In this document: piece by piece, positions 30,103-38,572 of the stretch
Numbering within the stretch: the first letter of the stretch is position 1
Layout: the number at the start of each line of letters is the position of its first letter
Program-made: the position numbers and the translations under genes
The notes under the pieces: model-generated
What the model saw: only the letters and a program-made list of their open reading frames with translations
What the model was told of the DNA's origin: nothing
Database searches by the model: none
NCBI GenBank assembly: GCA_027669525.1
Contig: JAQEDJ010000003.1
Location: 1 to 64,000, forward strand
DNA from: Coriobacteriaceae bacterium AM48-5
Lineage (GTDB): Bacteria; Actinomycetota; Coriobacteriia; Coriobacteriales; Coriobacteriaceae
Length of the DNA: 64,000 nt
Direction of reading: 5' to 3'

Positions 30103-30482
30103 TCATTCCTCCCCGCCCGGTTTGCGACGGTTAGCCTTTTTAATGGCGTTGAAGTGCTTGTCATTGAGCCTGCGCTGGCGAGAGCGCAGAGGCACCTTAG
30201 TCTTTACGCGTCGGCGCGGTGGACGCCCGCGACGCTCCAGCTCAGCGCGCAGCTTACGCAGGCAGCTCGCGCGATTCTGAAACTGACTACGGCTCTCGCG
30301 CGCCGTCACAACAATCCCCGTGGCCCATGCTTCATACGCACCGCCGAGTCCGTCGTGTTCACGCCCTGTCCGCCCGGACCTGTCGCGCGAAACACCTGAA
30401 CCTCGCAGTCGCGTGCCAACCTCTCGACCGACATCTCGGCATAGCGCGCATACTCGCGCCATCCCATCTTGTTCTCATCCAT
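30103..30482 (-). CDS. Peptidyl-tRNA hydrolase / release-factor-like protein with GGQ motif (ArfB-like)
   Basis: The protein has the release-factor catalytic motif in [19 protein letters not shown] and a basic C-terminal tail ([29 protein letters not shown]), the layout of ArfB/YaeJ-type ribosome-rescue hydrolases of 120-140 residues. GGGAGG lies five bases before ATG 30482. One G is lost near 30338 (GGGGCC), and repair gives 126 residues. It would free peptides from stalled ribosomes. The local hairpin at 30508 lies just upstream. Confidence 0.85.
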
Positions 30483-30507
30483 ATCAACACCTCCCCTCAT
30501 ACAAAAA

Positions 30508-30538
30508 ATGTGACAAAGGGAAAGTCCCTTTGTCACAT
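30508..30538. terminator. Perfect 14-bp hairpin between xpt and the ArfB-like gene
   Basis: ATGTGACAAAGGGA (30508-30521) pairs exactly with TCCCTTTGTCACAT (30525-30538) around AAG. On the minus strand it follows the xpt stop and is followed by TTTTTTG (30507-30501 region), a good terminator. Same family as 21895-21917. Confidence 0.85.
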
Positions 30539-30565
30539 CGCATACCAATCGCTTGTGTTACGCGC

Positions 30566-31143
30566 TTAAGCGAAGGTGATCTCGCCGGTGTCGCAGTCCA
30601 TATCGGCGATACGGGCCAGGCTCTCAACGCGGAAGCCGCGCTTACGGAGCTTATCGCCGCCGCCCTGGAAGCCCTTCTCAACGGCGATGCCAATGCCGGC
30701 AACTTCGGCGCCCGCAGCCTCACAAATCTTAATAAGGCCCTCAAGCGCGCAGCCGTTGGCCAGGAAGTCGTCGATAATCAGGACCTTGTCGCCCTCGGAC
30801 AGGAAGCGCTTGCCAACGATGACCGGGTACTCCTTCTGCTTGGTAAAGGAGTAGATGGTCGTGGCGTACTGCTCGCCATCGAGGTTGATGGACTGTGCCT
30901 TCTTAGCAAAGACCACCGGTACGCCGCCAAAATGCTGAGCTGCGATGCAAGCCATGCCAATGCCCGAAGCCTCAATCGTCAGGATCTTGTTGATCTCGAC
31001 ATCCTTGAACAGACGGGCCCACTCGGCGCCCATGTGGTCGAACAGCTCAACGTCGCACTGGTGTTGAGGAAGGCATCAACCTTAAGGACGTTACCGGCCT
31101 TTACGATGCCGTCATGGCGAATACGATCCTCAAGCTCCTGCAT
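30566..31143 (-). CDS. xpt: Xanthine phosphoribosyltransferase
   Basis: Salvages xanthine to XMP. The N-terminus reads [20 protein letters not shown] and the phosphoribosyl-pyrophosphate loop is [14 protein letters not shown], with [13 protein letters not shown] and [10 protein letters not shown], all typical of Xpt rather than Apt. ATG 31143 follows AGAAGGGG. One C is lost near 31065 (CAACCACCAG to CAACACCAG), which would make callers start it at 31033. Repaired length is 192 residues, as expected. A purine riboswitch often precedes xpt; I looked in 31144-31320 and did not see one. Confidence 0.92.
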
Positions 31144-31320
31144 GGCGCAACCCCTTCTCGCGGCAACGATACCGCGCGATTAATAAACGTTGTTCGATAG
31201 TCTACCACGGACCGACCCCCGCCCGCCCCACAAGCCGTATCGCACCACAAACCAGTCTTTTTGGGACGGCGCGAATCGTGGCAGACAGCCTCCCAACACG
31301 CTAATGGCGGGCGCGCATCT

Positions 31321-32604
31321 TCACCAAACGCACCATGCAAGCGCAAAGCCCACAGCGGCCACAGCCATAAGCACGTAGAACACCGAGCGAAAGCCGAATA
31401 GGAATACATCCGGACGGCCTGCAACAAAACTGGTCACGGCCTCGCCCATCGCAACGCTCATCTGCCCATAGAGGATATGCGACGCCGCTGTAATGCCCAC
31501 TGCCATACCCGCATAGCGCGCCAGACTACCCAGGCTGCCCGCAATACCGAGCGCCTCGCGCGGGGCCGAACCCATGTACAGCGAGTTGTTGGGACTCTGG
31601 AAAATAGACGTGCCGCATGACATAAACGCGACGCAACACACGATCACAGGGATGGAAGAGTGCTCGTCGAGCGTGCTTACCGCAAAAAGACCGCATACGT
31701 ACACGCCAAGGCCGACCGCCGTGGGGCCCTCGCAGCCAACACGGTCCGAAACCGTTCCCGAAAGCGGGCCGATAAAGGCATTCACCATTGGCAGCGCCAA
31801 AAACAGCAGGCCCGAAACGTCAGACCCAAACCCATGCGCATCCTGAAAATAGAACGGCAGAATAAACTCGGATGCGCCAATACCAACGAACACGATGAGC
31901 ATGCAGGCAAGGTTGATGGTGAAAGCCGAATTTGCAAAGCAGCGGCGAGCAGCCTCGATCAGGGACATGGGGCACTCGCCGGCCTCCGGCTTAACATGCG
32001 GTAGCGTATAGAGCCCCACGATAAACGAGATGACGCCAATGGGCAGGTTGATGAGGAAGATGCTCTCCCAGGGAAAGCTTGCCACCAGCACGCCGCCGAG
32101 TACGGGGCCACACATCATGCCGAGGGCCACGAAGGTCGCGAGAATACCCATGGCACGGCCTCGTTCGCGCGCCGGAAACGACTCGGTGATGATACCCATG
32201 TTGTTGGCCATGGCCGCTGCGCAGCCGACGCCCTGCACAATGCGTGCCAGAATAAGAACTTCGAGCGAACTCGAAAGGCCGCAAAGCAGCGAGCCGGCCG
32301 TAAAAACGATTACGCCCAGCTGGAATACGCCCACCTTGCCGCGCACGTCGCCCAAGCGGCCAAACGGCAGCATAGCCACGCATGTCGCAAGCAGGTACAC
32401 CGAGCTCACCAGCTGGATGCGGTCGAGGCCCACGCCCAGCTCCTTTTGCATCACGGGCAACGCCACGGTCACGACGGTCGAATCCAGACACGACATAAAC
32501 GTCATGATGAGCACGGTAAACAGAATCGCCCATTTGTTCTTGCCATGGGTGTCGCCCTCAAGGGCAATGTGCTCGCGGCGCAGCTGCTCTGCAGTTTTCT
32601 CCAT
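31321..32604 (-). CDS. MFS transporter, multidrug-resistance type
   Basis: A 427-residue major facilitator with about twelve membrane helices. The N-half has FMSCLDSTVVTVALPVMQKE (the DHA2-type motif), LPFGRLGDVRGK (motif A) and LARIVQGVGCAAAMANN (motif B), then PVLGGVLVASFPWESIF (motif C-like). This points to proton-driven export of drugs or metabolites. I choose ATG 32604, six bases after AAAGG; the ATG six bases earlier lacks spacing. Unbroken. The terminator of metY lies just upstream, so it probably has its own promoter. The substrate cannot be told. Confidence 0.88.
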   Translation of the reverse strand: MEKTAEQLRREHIALEGDTHGKNKWAILFTVLIMTFMSCLDSTVVTVALPVMQKELGVGLDRIQLVSSVYLLATCVAMLPFGRLGDVRGKVGVFQLGVIVFTAGSLLCGLSSSLEVLILARIVQGVGCAAAMANNMGIITESFPARERGRAMGILATFVALGMMCGPVLGGVLVASFPWESIFLINLPIGVISFIVGLYTLPHVKPEAGECPMSLIEAARRCFANSAFTINLACMLIVFVGIGASEFILPFYFQDAHGFGSDVSGLLFLALPMVNAFIGPLSGTVSDRVGCEGPTAVGLGVYVCGLFAVSTLDEHSSIPVIVCCVAFMSCGTSIFQSPNNSLYMGSAPREALGIAGSLGSLARYAGMAVGITAASHILYGQMSVAMGEAVTSFVAGRPDVFLFGFRSVFYVLMAVAAVGFALAWCVW

Positions 32605-32631
32605 ATCCATCCTTTCGAGTGGTGCAACGCA

Positions 32632-32674
32632 AAAACGGGGCCCAATCGCCTGCGAACAGTCGCGATTGGGGCCC
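32632..32674 (-). terminator. Terminator after metY
   Basis: Arms GGGGCCCAATCGC (32637-32649) and GCGATTGGGGCCC (32662-32674) form a long GC-rich stem. On the minus strand GTTTTTG follows. It separates metY from the MFS gene. Confidence 0.85.
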
Positions 32675-32743
32675 GCCTACGGAATCGGAACTATATGTCA
32701 ACAGAACCCCAAGAGGCTCCGTCGCTTCATACAAGAAGCTAGC

Positions 32744-34027
32744 CTAGCACTGCTCGAGCGCCTGCTCAAGGTCGGCAATCAGATCGGCCGTGTCCTCGAG
32801 GCCGCACGACAGGCGCACCATGTCGGCGGAGATGCCGCAGGCGATGAGCTCCTCATCGTTCATCTGACGATGCGTGGCATTAGCGGGATGCAGGCAGCAG
32901 GTGCGAGCATCGGCCACATGCGTGGCGATCTGGGCAAGCTTGAGGCTCTTCATAAAGGTCTCGGCCGCCGCGCGACCACCGGTAAAGCCAAAGCTCACGA
33001 CGCCGCAGGTACCGTTGGGCATGTACTTCTGAGCCAGGTCATAGTACTTATCGCCCTCAAGGCCCGGATAGCTCACAAAGCGCACCTTGGGATGGCTCTG
33101 CAGGAACTTAGCAACGGCCAGGCCGTTCTCACAATGACGCGGCATACGCACATGCAGGCTCTCGAGCGAGCTGTTCAGGAAAAACGCCGCTTGCGGGTTC
33201 TGCATGGGGCCGAGGTCGCGCATGAGCTGAGCGGTTGCCTTGGTAATGAAGGCACCCTCGCGACCGAACTTCTCGGCATAGGTCACGCCGTGGTAGCTCT
33301 CGTCAGGCGTGGTGAGACCCGGGAACTTGTCCGCATGGGCCATCCAGTCAAACTGGCCGTGGTCGACAATCACGCCGCCCAGGTAGGCAGCATGTCCATC
33401 CATGTACTTGGTGGTGGAGTGCGTAACGATGTCGGCGCCCCACTCAAAGGGACGGCACATCACGGGCGTCGGGAAGGTGTTGTCGACCATCAGCGGCACG
33501 CCGTGGTCATGCGCGGCCTTGGCAAAGCGCTCAATATCGAGCACGGCAAGGGCGGGGTTGGCAATCGTCTCGCCAAAGACAAGCTTGGTATTGGGCTCAA
33601 AGGCTGCCTCGAGCTCCTCATCGGTGCAGTCGGGGGCGACGAACGTGCAAGTCACGCCCATGCGGCCCATGGTATGGGCAAGCAGGTTGTAGGTACCGCC
33701 GTAGATAGCAGAGCTCGCGACCACGTGATCACCGGCACCGGCCACGTTAAAGATCGCGAGGAAGTTCGCGGCCATGCCCGAGCTCGTGAGCATCGCAGCG
33801 GTGCCGCCCTCCATCTCGCAGATCTTGGCGGCAACCAGATCGCACGTGGGATTCTGCAGACGGCTGTAGAAGTAGCCCGACTCCTCCAGGTCAAACAGCT
33901 TGCCCATGTGCTCGGACGTGTCGTATTTCCACGTGGTGGACTGGTAGATGGGCACCTGGCGCGGCTCCGCATCTCCCGGGTGATAGCCGCCCTGAACACA
34001 TGTAGTACCGATGGTCTGCTCGCTCAT
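32744..34027 (-). CDS. metY: O-acetylhomoserine sulfhydrylase (Cys/Met metabolism PLP enzyme)
   Basis: Makes homocysteine from O-acetylhomoserine and sulfide. The sequence shows the full family pattern: TTCVQGGYHPG near the start, YSRLQNPTCDLVAAKICEMEGG, SSGMAANFLAIFNVAGAGDHV, VDNTFPTPVMCRPFEWGAD, PLP-lysine HSTTKYMDGHA, and C-terminal LHPANATHRQM with VRLSCGLEDTADLIADLEQAL. At 427 residues it has the length of MetY rather than the shorter MetB. Start ATG 34027 is six bases after GGGAG; a TTG two codons earlier is less likely. Unbroken. Confidence 0.93.
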   Translation of the reverse strand: MSEQTIGTTCVQGGYHPGDAEPRQVPIYQSTTWKYDTSEHMGKLFDLEESGYFYSRLQNPTCDLVAAKICEMEGGTAAMLTSSGMAANFLAIFNVAGAGDHVVASSAIYGGTYNLLAHTMGRMGVTCTFVAPDCTDEELEAAFEPNTKLVFGETIANPALAVLDIERFAKAAHDHGVPLMVDNTFPTPVMCRPFEWGADIVTHSTTKYMDGHAAYLGGVIVDHGQFDWMAHADKFPGLTTPDESYHGVTYAEKFGREGAFITKATAQLMRDLGPMQNPQAAFFLNSSLESLHVRMPRHCENGLAVAKFLQSHPKVRFVSYPGLEGDKYYDLAQKYMPNGTCGVVSFGFTGGRAAAETFMKSLKLAQIATHVADARTCCLHPANATHRQMNDEELIACGISADMVRLSCGLEDTADLIADLEQALEQC

Positions 34028-34114
34028 ATCCAACTCCCTTACTTGGGTTTTGTTTTATTCGGTTCACGATACCGCTACCCCGCACCCCTCTCAACCCATC
34101 CCGCCGATAGGTTA

Positions 34115-34144
34115 TGGGACAAATGAATCAGGGCATTCGTCTCA
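34115..34144. repeat. Imperfect palindrome upstream of metY
   Basis: TGGGACAAATG (34115-34125) faces CATTCGTCTCA (34134-34144), 11-bp arms with two mismatches. A perfect relative with the same TGGGACAAATxAATCAG start lies at 46405-46435. The rest of 34028-34255 holds the divergent promoters of metY and the next gene; I see no other feature. Confidence 0.55.
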
Positions 34145-34255
34145 GCCTTAGGCATTTGTTCGATGGATATAAATGAGGCATACCTGAAGCTCTCAATGAT
34201 TACATACACCGGCAAGGGTACCATAGGCGGGTACACCGTAATCAAGGAGACACCG

Positions 34256-34701
34256 ATGAAGCAAATCGATACAGCCCAGCTCGGCATCACCGCCTGTCAG
34301 GCTCAGGCTGCCGAGTACCACGCCCGCGGCTTTAACTGCGCGCAGGCCGTCGCCTGCACGCTCGCGCCCGCCGTCGGGCTCGACCCCCAGGTCGCCTTTA
34401 CCCTCACCGAGGGCTTTGGCGCCGGCATGGGCGGCATGACCGAAACCTGCGGCGCCATCTCGGGTGCCGTGGCCATCATGGGCTTTGTAATGAGTGACGG
34501 CATGGAGAACCCCAAGACCAAGGGTCAGACCTACAAGCTGTCGCGCGAAATCGCCAAGCGTTTTGGCGAGAAGAACACGACGACCGTCTGCGGCACGCTC
34601 AAGGGCATCGGATCGGACAAGGGTCCGCTCCGCGGCTGCCCGGCTGCATCGACGATGCCGTCGAGATCGCCTGCGATGTGCTAAAGCAGCTCGCCGAGTA
34701 A
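34256..34701 (+). CDS. C_GCAxxG_C_C family redox protein
   Basis: A small cysteine-rich protein of 148 residues with the family pattern GFNCAQAVACTLAP, TETCGAISGAVAIMG, TTVCGTLKG and, after repair, CPGCIDDAVEIACDVL. These conserved Cys positions define the C_GCAxxG_C_C family, thought to be redox or metal-binding. ATG 34256 has AAGGAG eight bases before it; the open frame continues upstream to 34163 without a ribosome site. One C is lost near 34642 (TGCCCCGG context). It has no obvious partner: metY diverges from it and a YigZ gene converges on it. Confidence 0.85.
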
Positions 34702-34716
34702 ACGGCAGCAACATAA

Positions 34717-34768
34717 AACGACAGCCGGCGCGCTTGGGATTCATCCAAATGCACGCCGGCCGTCGTCG
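34717..34768. terminator. Bidirectional terminator
   Basis: A long stem with ACGAC-GCCGGCG on one side and CGCCGGC-GTCGT on the other lies between the converging C_GCAxxG_C_C and YigZ genes. Confidence 0.75.
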
Positions 34769-35407
34769 TTAGAACTCAGCAAACACGGGAGCGCTGACCT
34801 CAATCTCCTCGCGCCCCGCCATAAGCTCGCACATCTTAGCGCAAAACGGCTCTTGCTCCCCCGCTTTAAACACCAAGTGAAGTGTCACAGCATCCGCGTA
34901 ATCGGTATCCGAAACCTTGGCACCCGAATCCTGCGCCAAGCGAAGCACCTGCTCATACTGTGGATAGGCCACATGCACATCAACCGGCACGACGCTCGTC
35001 ATCTCGACGATCTGCCCGGCCTCCTGAGCCGCGGCCAACGCCGCCTGCGTCGCCGCGGTATAGGCACGCACCAAACCACCAGGCCCCAACAGCGTGCCAC
35101 CAAAATAGCGCGTTACTACGCAGCAAACATTTTTGAGCCCCGCACCGCGCAGCACCTCGAGCGTCGGCATACCACTCGTGCGGCTCGGTTCACCATCATC
35201 GCTCTGGCGCTCGCGTCCATCGACCAAAATCCACGCGGGAACATTGTGTCGAGCGTCATAATGACGCTTGCGAACCATCTCGATAAAGGCATTCGCCTCA
35301 TCCTCGGACTCAATATGGACCAGCTGGGCAATAAACCGGCTCTTGCGGTCCACAAACTCGCCCGAAGCCTCATTATTCGATTGCAGAGTAAAATAGCTGT
35401 CCAACAA
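34769..35407 (-). CDS. YigZ/IMPACT family protein
   Basis: Members of this family have an N-terminal IMPACT domain, with EFVDRKSRFIAQLVHIESED, HVPAW-like DARHNVPAWIL, SDDGEPSRTSGMPTLEVLRG and TRYFGGTLLGPGGLVRAY all visible, and a C-terminal DUF1949 ferredoxin-like domain. The cellular role is linked to translation but is not settled. Length 212 is normal. No ATG is suitable: the start is most likely the TTG at 35407 or 35404, with GAGGGG five to eight bases upstream. Unbroken. It converges with the C_GCAxxG_C_C gene. Confidence 0.88.
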   Translation of the reverse strand: MLDSYFTLQSNNEASGEFVDRKSRFIAQLVHIESEDEANAFIEMVRKRHYDARHNVPAWILVDGRERQSDDGEPSRTSGMPTLEVLRGAGLKNVCCVVTRYFGGTLLGPGGLVRAYTAATQAALAAAQEAGQIVEMTSVVPVDVHVAYPQYEQVLRLAQDSGAKVSDTDYADAVTLHLVFKAGEQEPFCAKMCELMAGREEIEVSAPVFAEF

Positions 35408-35518
35408 AGCCCCTCAACAACAAGCAAAGCAACAAACAGCCTCAATAATACGGCAAAGAGTACTTCGGCTACCTCACCAAAAAGAACGGAGCCACCGATG
35501 ATAAGGCAAAAACAGCGA

Positions 35519-35616
35519 GACGGCGTCAGCTGAGTCGATTTGGTCCGAAAGAGGAGGGAGCACGCCTTATGGCGGCGACCGACGAATGAGCGACAAATCG
35601 GCCAGCTGACGCCGTC
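35519..35616. repeat. Long interrupted palindrome next to rnpB
   Basis: Arms GACGGCGTCAGCTG...CGATTT (35519-35541) and AAATCGGCCAGCTGACGCCG (35595-35614, continuing TC) match over about 20 bp with a small mismatch. The loop holds a further CGCC-TTAT-GGCG hairpin. It lies between rnpB and YigZ. The rest of 35408-35635 holds no gene I can see. Confidence 0.75.
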
Positions 35617-35635
35617 GCAGCGTCAACAAGAAAGC

Positions 35636-35993
35636 TGAGTGGGCCTGTAAGCCGGGTTCTGTCGTGAACGGTCATTTATCTTGTCTGCACGTTACCGTGC
35701 AGCTCCACGCACGCTACCCGAACGCGGACCGGGCCGGCCCATAGCGTTCCTATTCGCGCTTGCTCCGGATGGGGCTTGCCAAGCCGCCGTGTTGCCACGA
35801 CGCTGGTGGTCTCTTACACCACCGTTTCAGCTTTTCCCTTTACGCCTTGCGACGCAGGTGGGAGTCTTCTTTTCTGCGGCGCTTTCCGTCGGATCACTCC
35901 GCCCGGCCGTTAGCCGGCATCCCGCCCTCTGGAGCCCGGACTTTCCTCACGCGTGCTGCAAGCAGCACATCGCGCGACCGTCTGGCCCACTCA
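35636..35993 (-). ncRNA. rnpB: RNase P RNA, bacterial class A
   Basis: The catalytic RNA that trims tRNA 5' ends. On the minus strand the conserved landmarks appear in order: a 5' stem GAGTGGGCCAGACGGTCGCG, GAGGAAAGTCCGGGCTCC (CR-I), AGGGCGGGATGCCGGCTAACG, CGCAAGGCGTAAAGGG-like P10-P12 region, the long GC-rich middle, and near the 3' end ACAAGATAAATGACCGT and ACAGAACCCGGCTTACAGGCC (CR-V), closing with CCCACTC to pair with the 5' end. A TACACT box lies at 36004-36009. Length is about 358 nt, normal for actinobacteria. Confidence 0.95.
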
Positions 35994-36003
35994 GCAGTGC
36001 AAG

Positions 36004-36009
36004 AGTGTA
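36004..36009 (-). promoter_or_regulatory. Candidate -10 box of rnpB
   Basis: On the minus strand TACACT lies about 10 bp upstream of the RNase P RNA 5' end, with TTGCCT about 15 bp further upstream inside the perfect hairpin CCGTTGCC-GCA-GGCAACGG (36014-36032). The stretch 36033-36275 up to the rpsA terminator holds a CCCGCCTC/GAGGCGGG hairpin near 36157-36180 but no gene that I can see. Confidence 0.5.
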
Positions 36010-36275
36010 GCACACCGTTGCCGCAGGCAACGGCACAACACAAGCGCTCGCACGATAAACCAAGAACCACCCATGCGCTACAATAATCACGTCGATGGGC
36101 AACGTCGTCAGTCGAGACGCGACCGCGCTCCGCACCCCTCCGTCTACTCGGTGCGTTCCCGCCTCCTCCCCGAGGCGGGATGTCGGCATTTTTCATGCAC
36201 CGACAACCCAATAGCCTGTGGACAGCCCGGACATCATTGCGCACGAGCAGCATCGCGCGCATCAGCAGCAAATAC

Positions 36276-36309
36276 AAAAAGGGACCCATCCATTACGGAC
36301 GGATCCCTT
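36276..36309 (-). terminator. Terminator of rpsA
   Basis: Minus strand: AAGGGATCCGTCC, short loop, GGATGGGTCCC then TTTTTG. It lies 25 nt after the rpsA stop. Confidence 0.88.
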
Positions 36310-36333
36310 AAAACAAGTGATCGTCAAACCGAT

Positions 36334-37499
36334 TTACTCGGCGTCGGTCTCCTCGTCCTTCTTCTCGGAAGGCAGCGGAGTAACCTCGATCTCGACGCCC
36401 AGAGTCTCAGCAGCGGACTTCATGGACAGGGAGATACGACGACGGTCGAGGTCGATCTCCATGACCTTGACCTGAACCTTGTCGCCAACGTGGGTGACCT
36501 GAGAAGCTGGTCGACGTGCTTGTTGGCCATCTCGGAGATGTGCACCAGGCCCTCGATGCCCTCGCCCAGGTCGACGAAAGCGCCGAACGGGACAAGCTTG
36601 GTCACAGTGCCCTCGACGATAGCACCGACGGGGTACTTCTTGACCAGTGCGCGCCACGGATCCTCGGTGGTCTGCTTGAGACCCAGGGAGATGCGCTCGC
36701 GGTTGAGATCGACGTCGAGAACCTCGACCTCGACCTCCTGGCCGACCTTGACAACCTCGGAAGGATGGTTGACGTGGTTCCAAGAGAGCTCGGAGATGTG
36801 GATGAGGCCGTCGATACCGCCGAGGTCGACGAAGGCGCCGAAGTCCACGATGGAGGAAACGGTGCCCTGGAGACGCATGCCCGACTTGAGCTTGGACAGG
36901 ATCTCGGAGCGCTCGGCCTTACGGGACTCCTCGAGCACGACGCGACGGGAGAGGACAACGTTGTTGCGGTTGCGGTCCATCTCGATGACGCGGGCCTCGA
37001 TGCGGGTGCCCATGTAGGAGGTGAGGTCCTTGACGCGACGGAGGTCGACGAGGGAAGCGGGCAGGAAGCCACGCAGGCCGATGTCGAGGATCAGGCCGCC
37101 CTTGACAACCTCGATAACCTCGCCCTCGACGTTCTCGCCGGAGTTGAACTTCTCCTCGATGCGGTTCCAAGCACGCTCGTACTCGGCACGCTTCTTGGAC
37201 AGGACCAGACGACCGTCCTTGTCCTCCTTCTGGAGAACCAGAGCCTCGATGGGATCACCGAGTGCAACGATGTCTGCAGGGTTAGCGTCCTTGCGGATGG
37301 ACAGCTCGCGGACCGGGATAACGCCCTCGGACTTGAATCCGATGTCAACGAGCACCTCGTCATGCTCGATCTTAACGACAGTGCCGTTAACGAGATCGCC
37401 CTCATCAAAGTCGGTAATCGTACCGTCGATGAGGTTGTTCATCTCCTCCTCGTTGACATCGTCAAGAGAGAAAATGGACGAGTTCTGAATCTCACTCAA
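36334..37499 (-). CDS. rpsA: 30S ribosomal protein S1 (one frame break)
   Basis: Binds mRNA on the small ribosomal subunit. Four S1 (OB-fold) domains can be seen, e.g. GDLVNGTVVKIEHDEVLVDIG, GENVEGEVIEVVKGGLILDIG, GMRLQGTVSSIVDFGAFVDLG and GAIVEGTVTKLVPFGAFVDLG, each ending in a D-NR-R-SLS-type strand, and then an acidic tail. Four domains and 388 residues (repaired) fit actinobacterial S1. The start ATG 37499 is preceded by AAAGGGG. One G is lost near 36510 (AGGCTT to AGCTT); since S1 is essential, this is strong evidence that such breaks are sequence errors. Confidence 0.95.
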
Positions 37500-37814
37500 A
37501 GGTGGACCCCTTTCGAACTACGGGGCCCCGATTGCTAGGACCTACAGAAGGGTGCGACAAGCACACAACGTTTAGGAACACTCGGGAGCCGACAGATACT
37601 AATGTGACGCTTGTGCAATCACGTTCGTATAGGTTACGGGGAAATGAGTTCGATTTCAAGCGTGAACTGCCATTTTTTACTCGTATGGAGACTTTTTCGC
37701 AATCTTGTGAACGACTGTCTCCACAAGCTGACGATAAGCAGTTGGGCATACGGCTTTGGAGTAAAGTATCCCAGACATACGATTCTGGAACGATTTTTCG
37801 AGAAAGGTGCCCGC

Positions 37815-38572
37815 GTGCTCAAAGCAGTCGTTTTCGATATGGACGAAACGCTTCTTAGCATCAACCTCAACGCGTTCATCCTTCGATATTTTAAGGATGT
37901 CTCTTCGATGCTCGCGGATATCGGGCGCCGCAGCCGCGGTGGCACGATGGCACGCCTCGGCACCATCCTGGTCGACCTCAACGCCAATCGCCGCAGCAGC
38001 ACGGACAATCGCACCAATCTTGAGTTTTACCAAGAAGAGGTCGAGCGCCGATGCGGCATTTGCCTCTCGGACCCACTTATCTACGAGGCGTTTACCTACT
38101 ACGACCGCGAAGTTCTTCCGTACAAGAATGACGAACTCATCAACGCCCATGCCATGCCGGGCGCACACGCCGCGCTTCAGACCGTACAGGACGCAGGGCT
38201 GCGCTGCGCGCTCTTTACCAACCCCAGCTTTCCGCAGGGGGCCATCGAGTGCCGCATGGGTTGGGGCGACCTGGCCGACGCCCCCTTTGAGCTCGTCACG
38301 CACATGGGAAACGCCACCCGCTGCAAGCCTGATGCCACCTACTATCTAGAGCAGCTTCAGGTGATGGGACTCGAACCGCACGAGGTCCTTATGGTGGGCA
38401 ACGATCCCAAACGCGACTTCCCTAGTCCCGCCTGCGGCATTCAGACAGCCTATGTAGGCCAGGGCAAGCCCAACCGAGTCACCTGGCGCGGAACCATGGA
38501 AGCTTCGCCCGCGACTTTAACGCCGTAGTAGAAGCCTTCTACGAACACCAAGTAGCCGACGAACTGTCCTAG
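37815..38572 (+). CDS. HAD-superfamily hydrolase
   Basis: A phosphatase-type protein with HAD motif I in VVFDMDETLLS, motif II in CALFTNPSFP, a conserved Lys in RCKPDATYYLEQL and motif IV in VLMVGNDPKRDFPSPACG. The cap region between motifs I and II is about 150 residues. Start is GTG 37815 with AAAGGTG seven bases upstream; the open frame runs further back to 37611 without a ribosome site. One G is lost near 38503 (AAGGCTTC to AAGCTTC), giving 252 residues when repaired. The stop shares CTAG with the convergent cyuA stop. Substrate unknown. Confidence 0.85.

Noticed and set aside
31144..31320. Purine riboswitch upstream of xpt
   Set aside because: The conserved loop and core sequences of the purine aptamer are not seen on the minus strand.
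32030..34126. 698-codon plus-strand frame
   Set aside because: It is antisense to the MFS gene and metY, both of which show clear family motifs.
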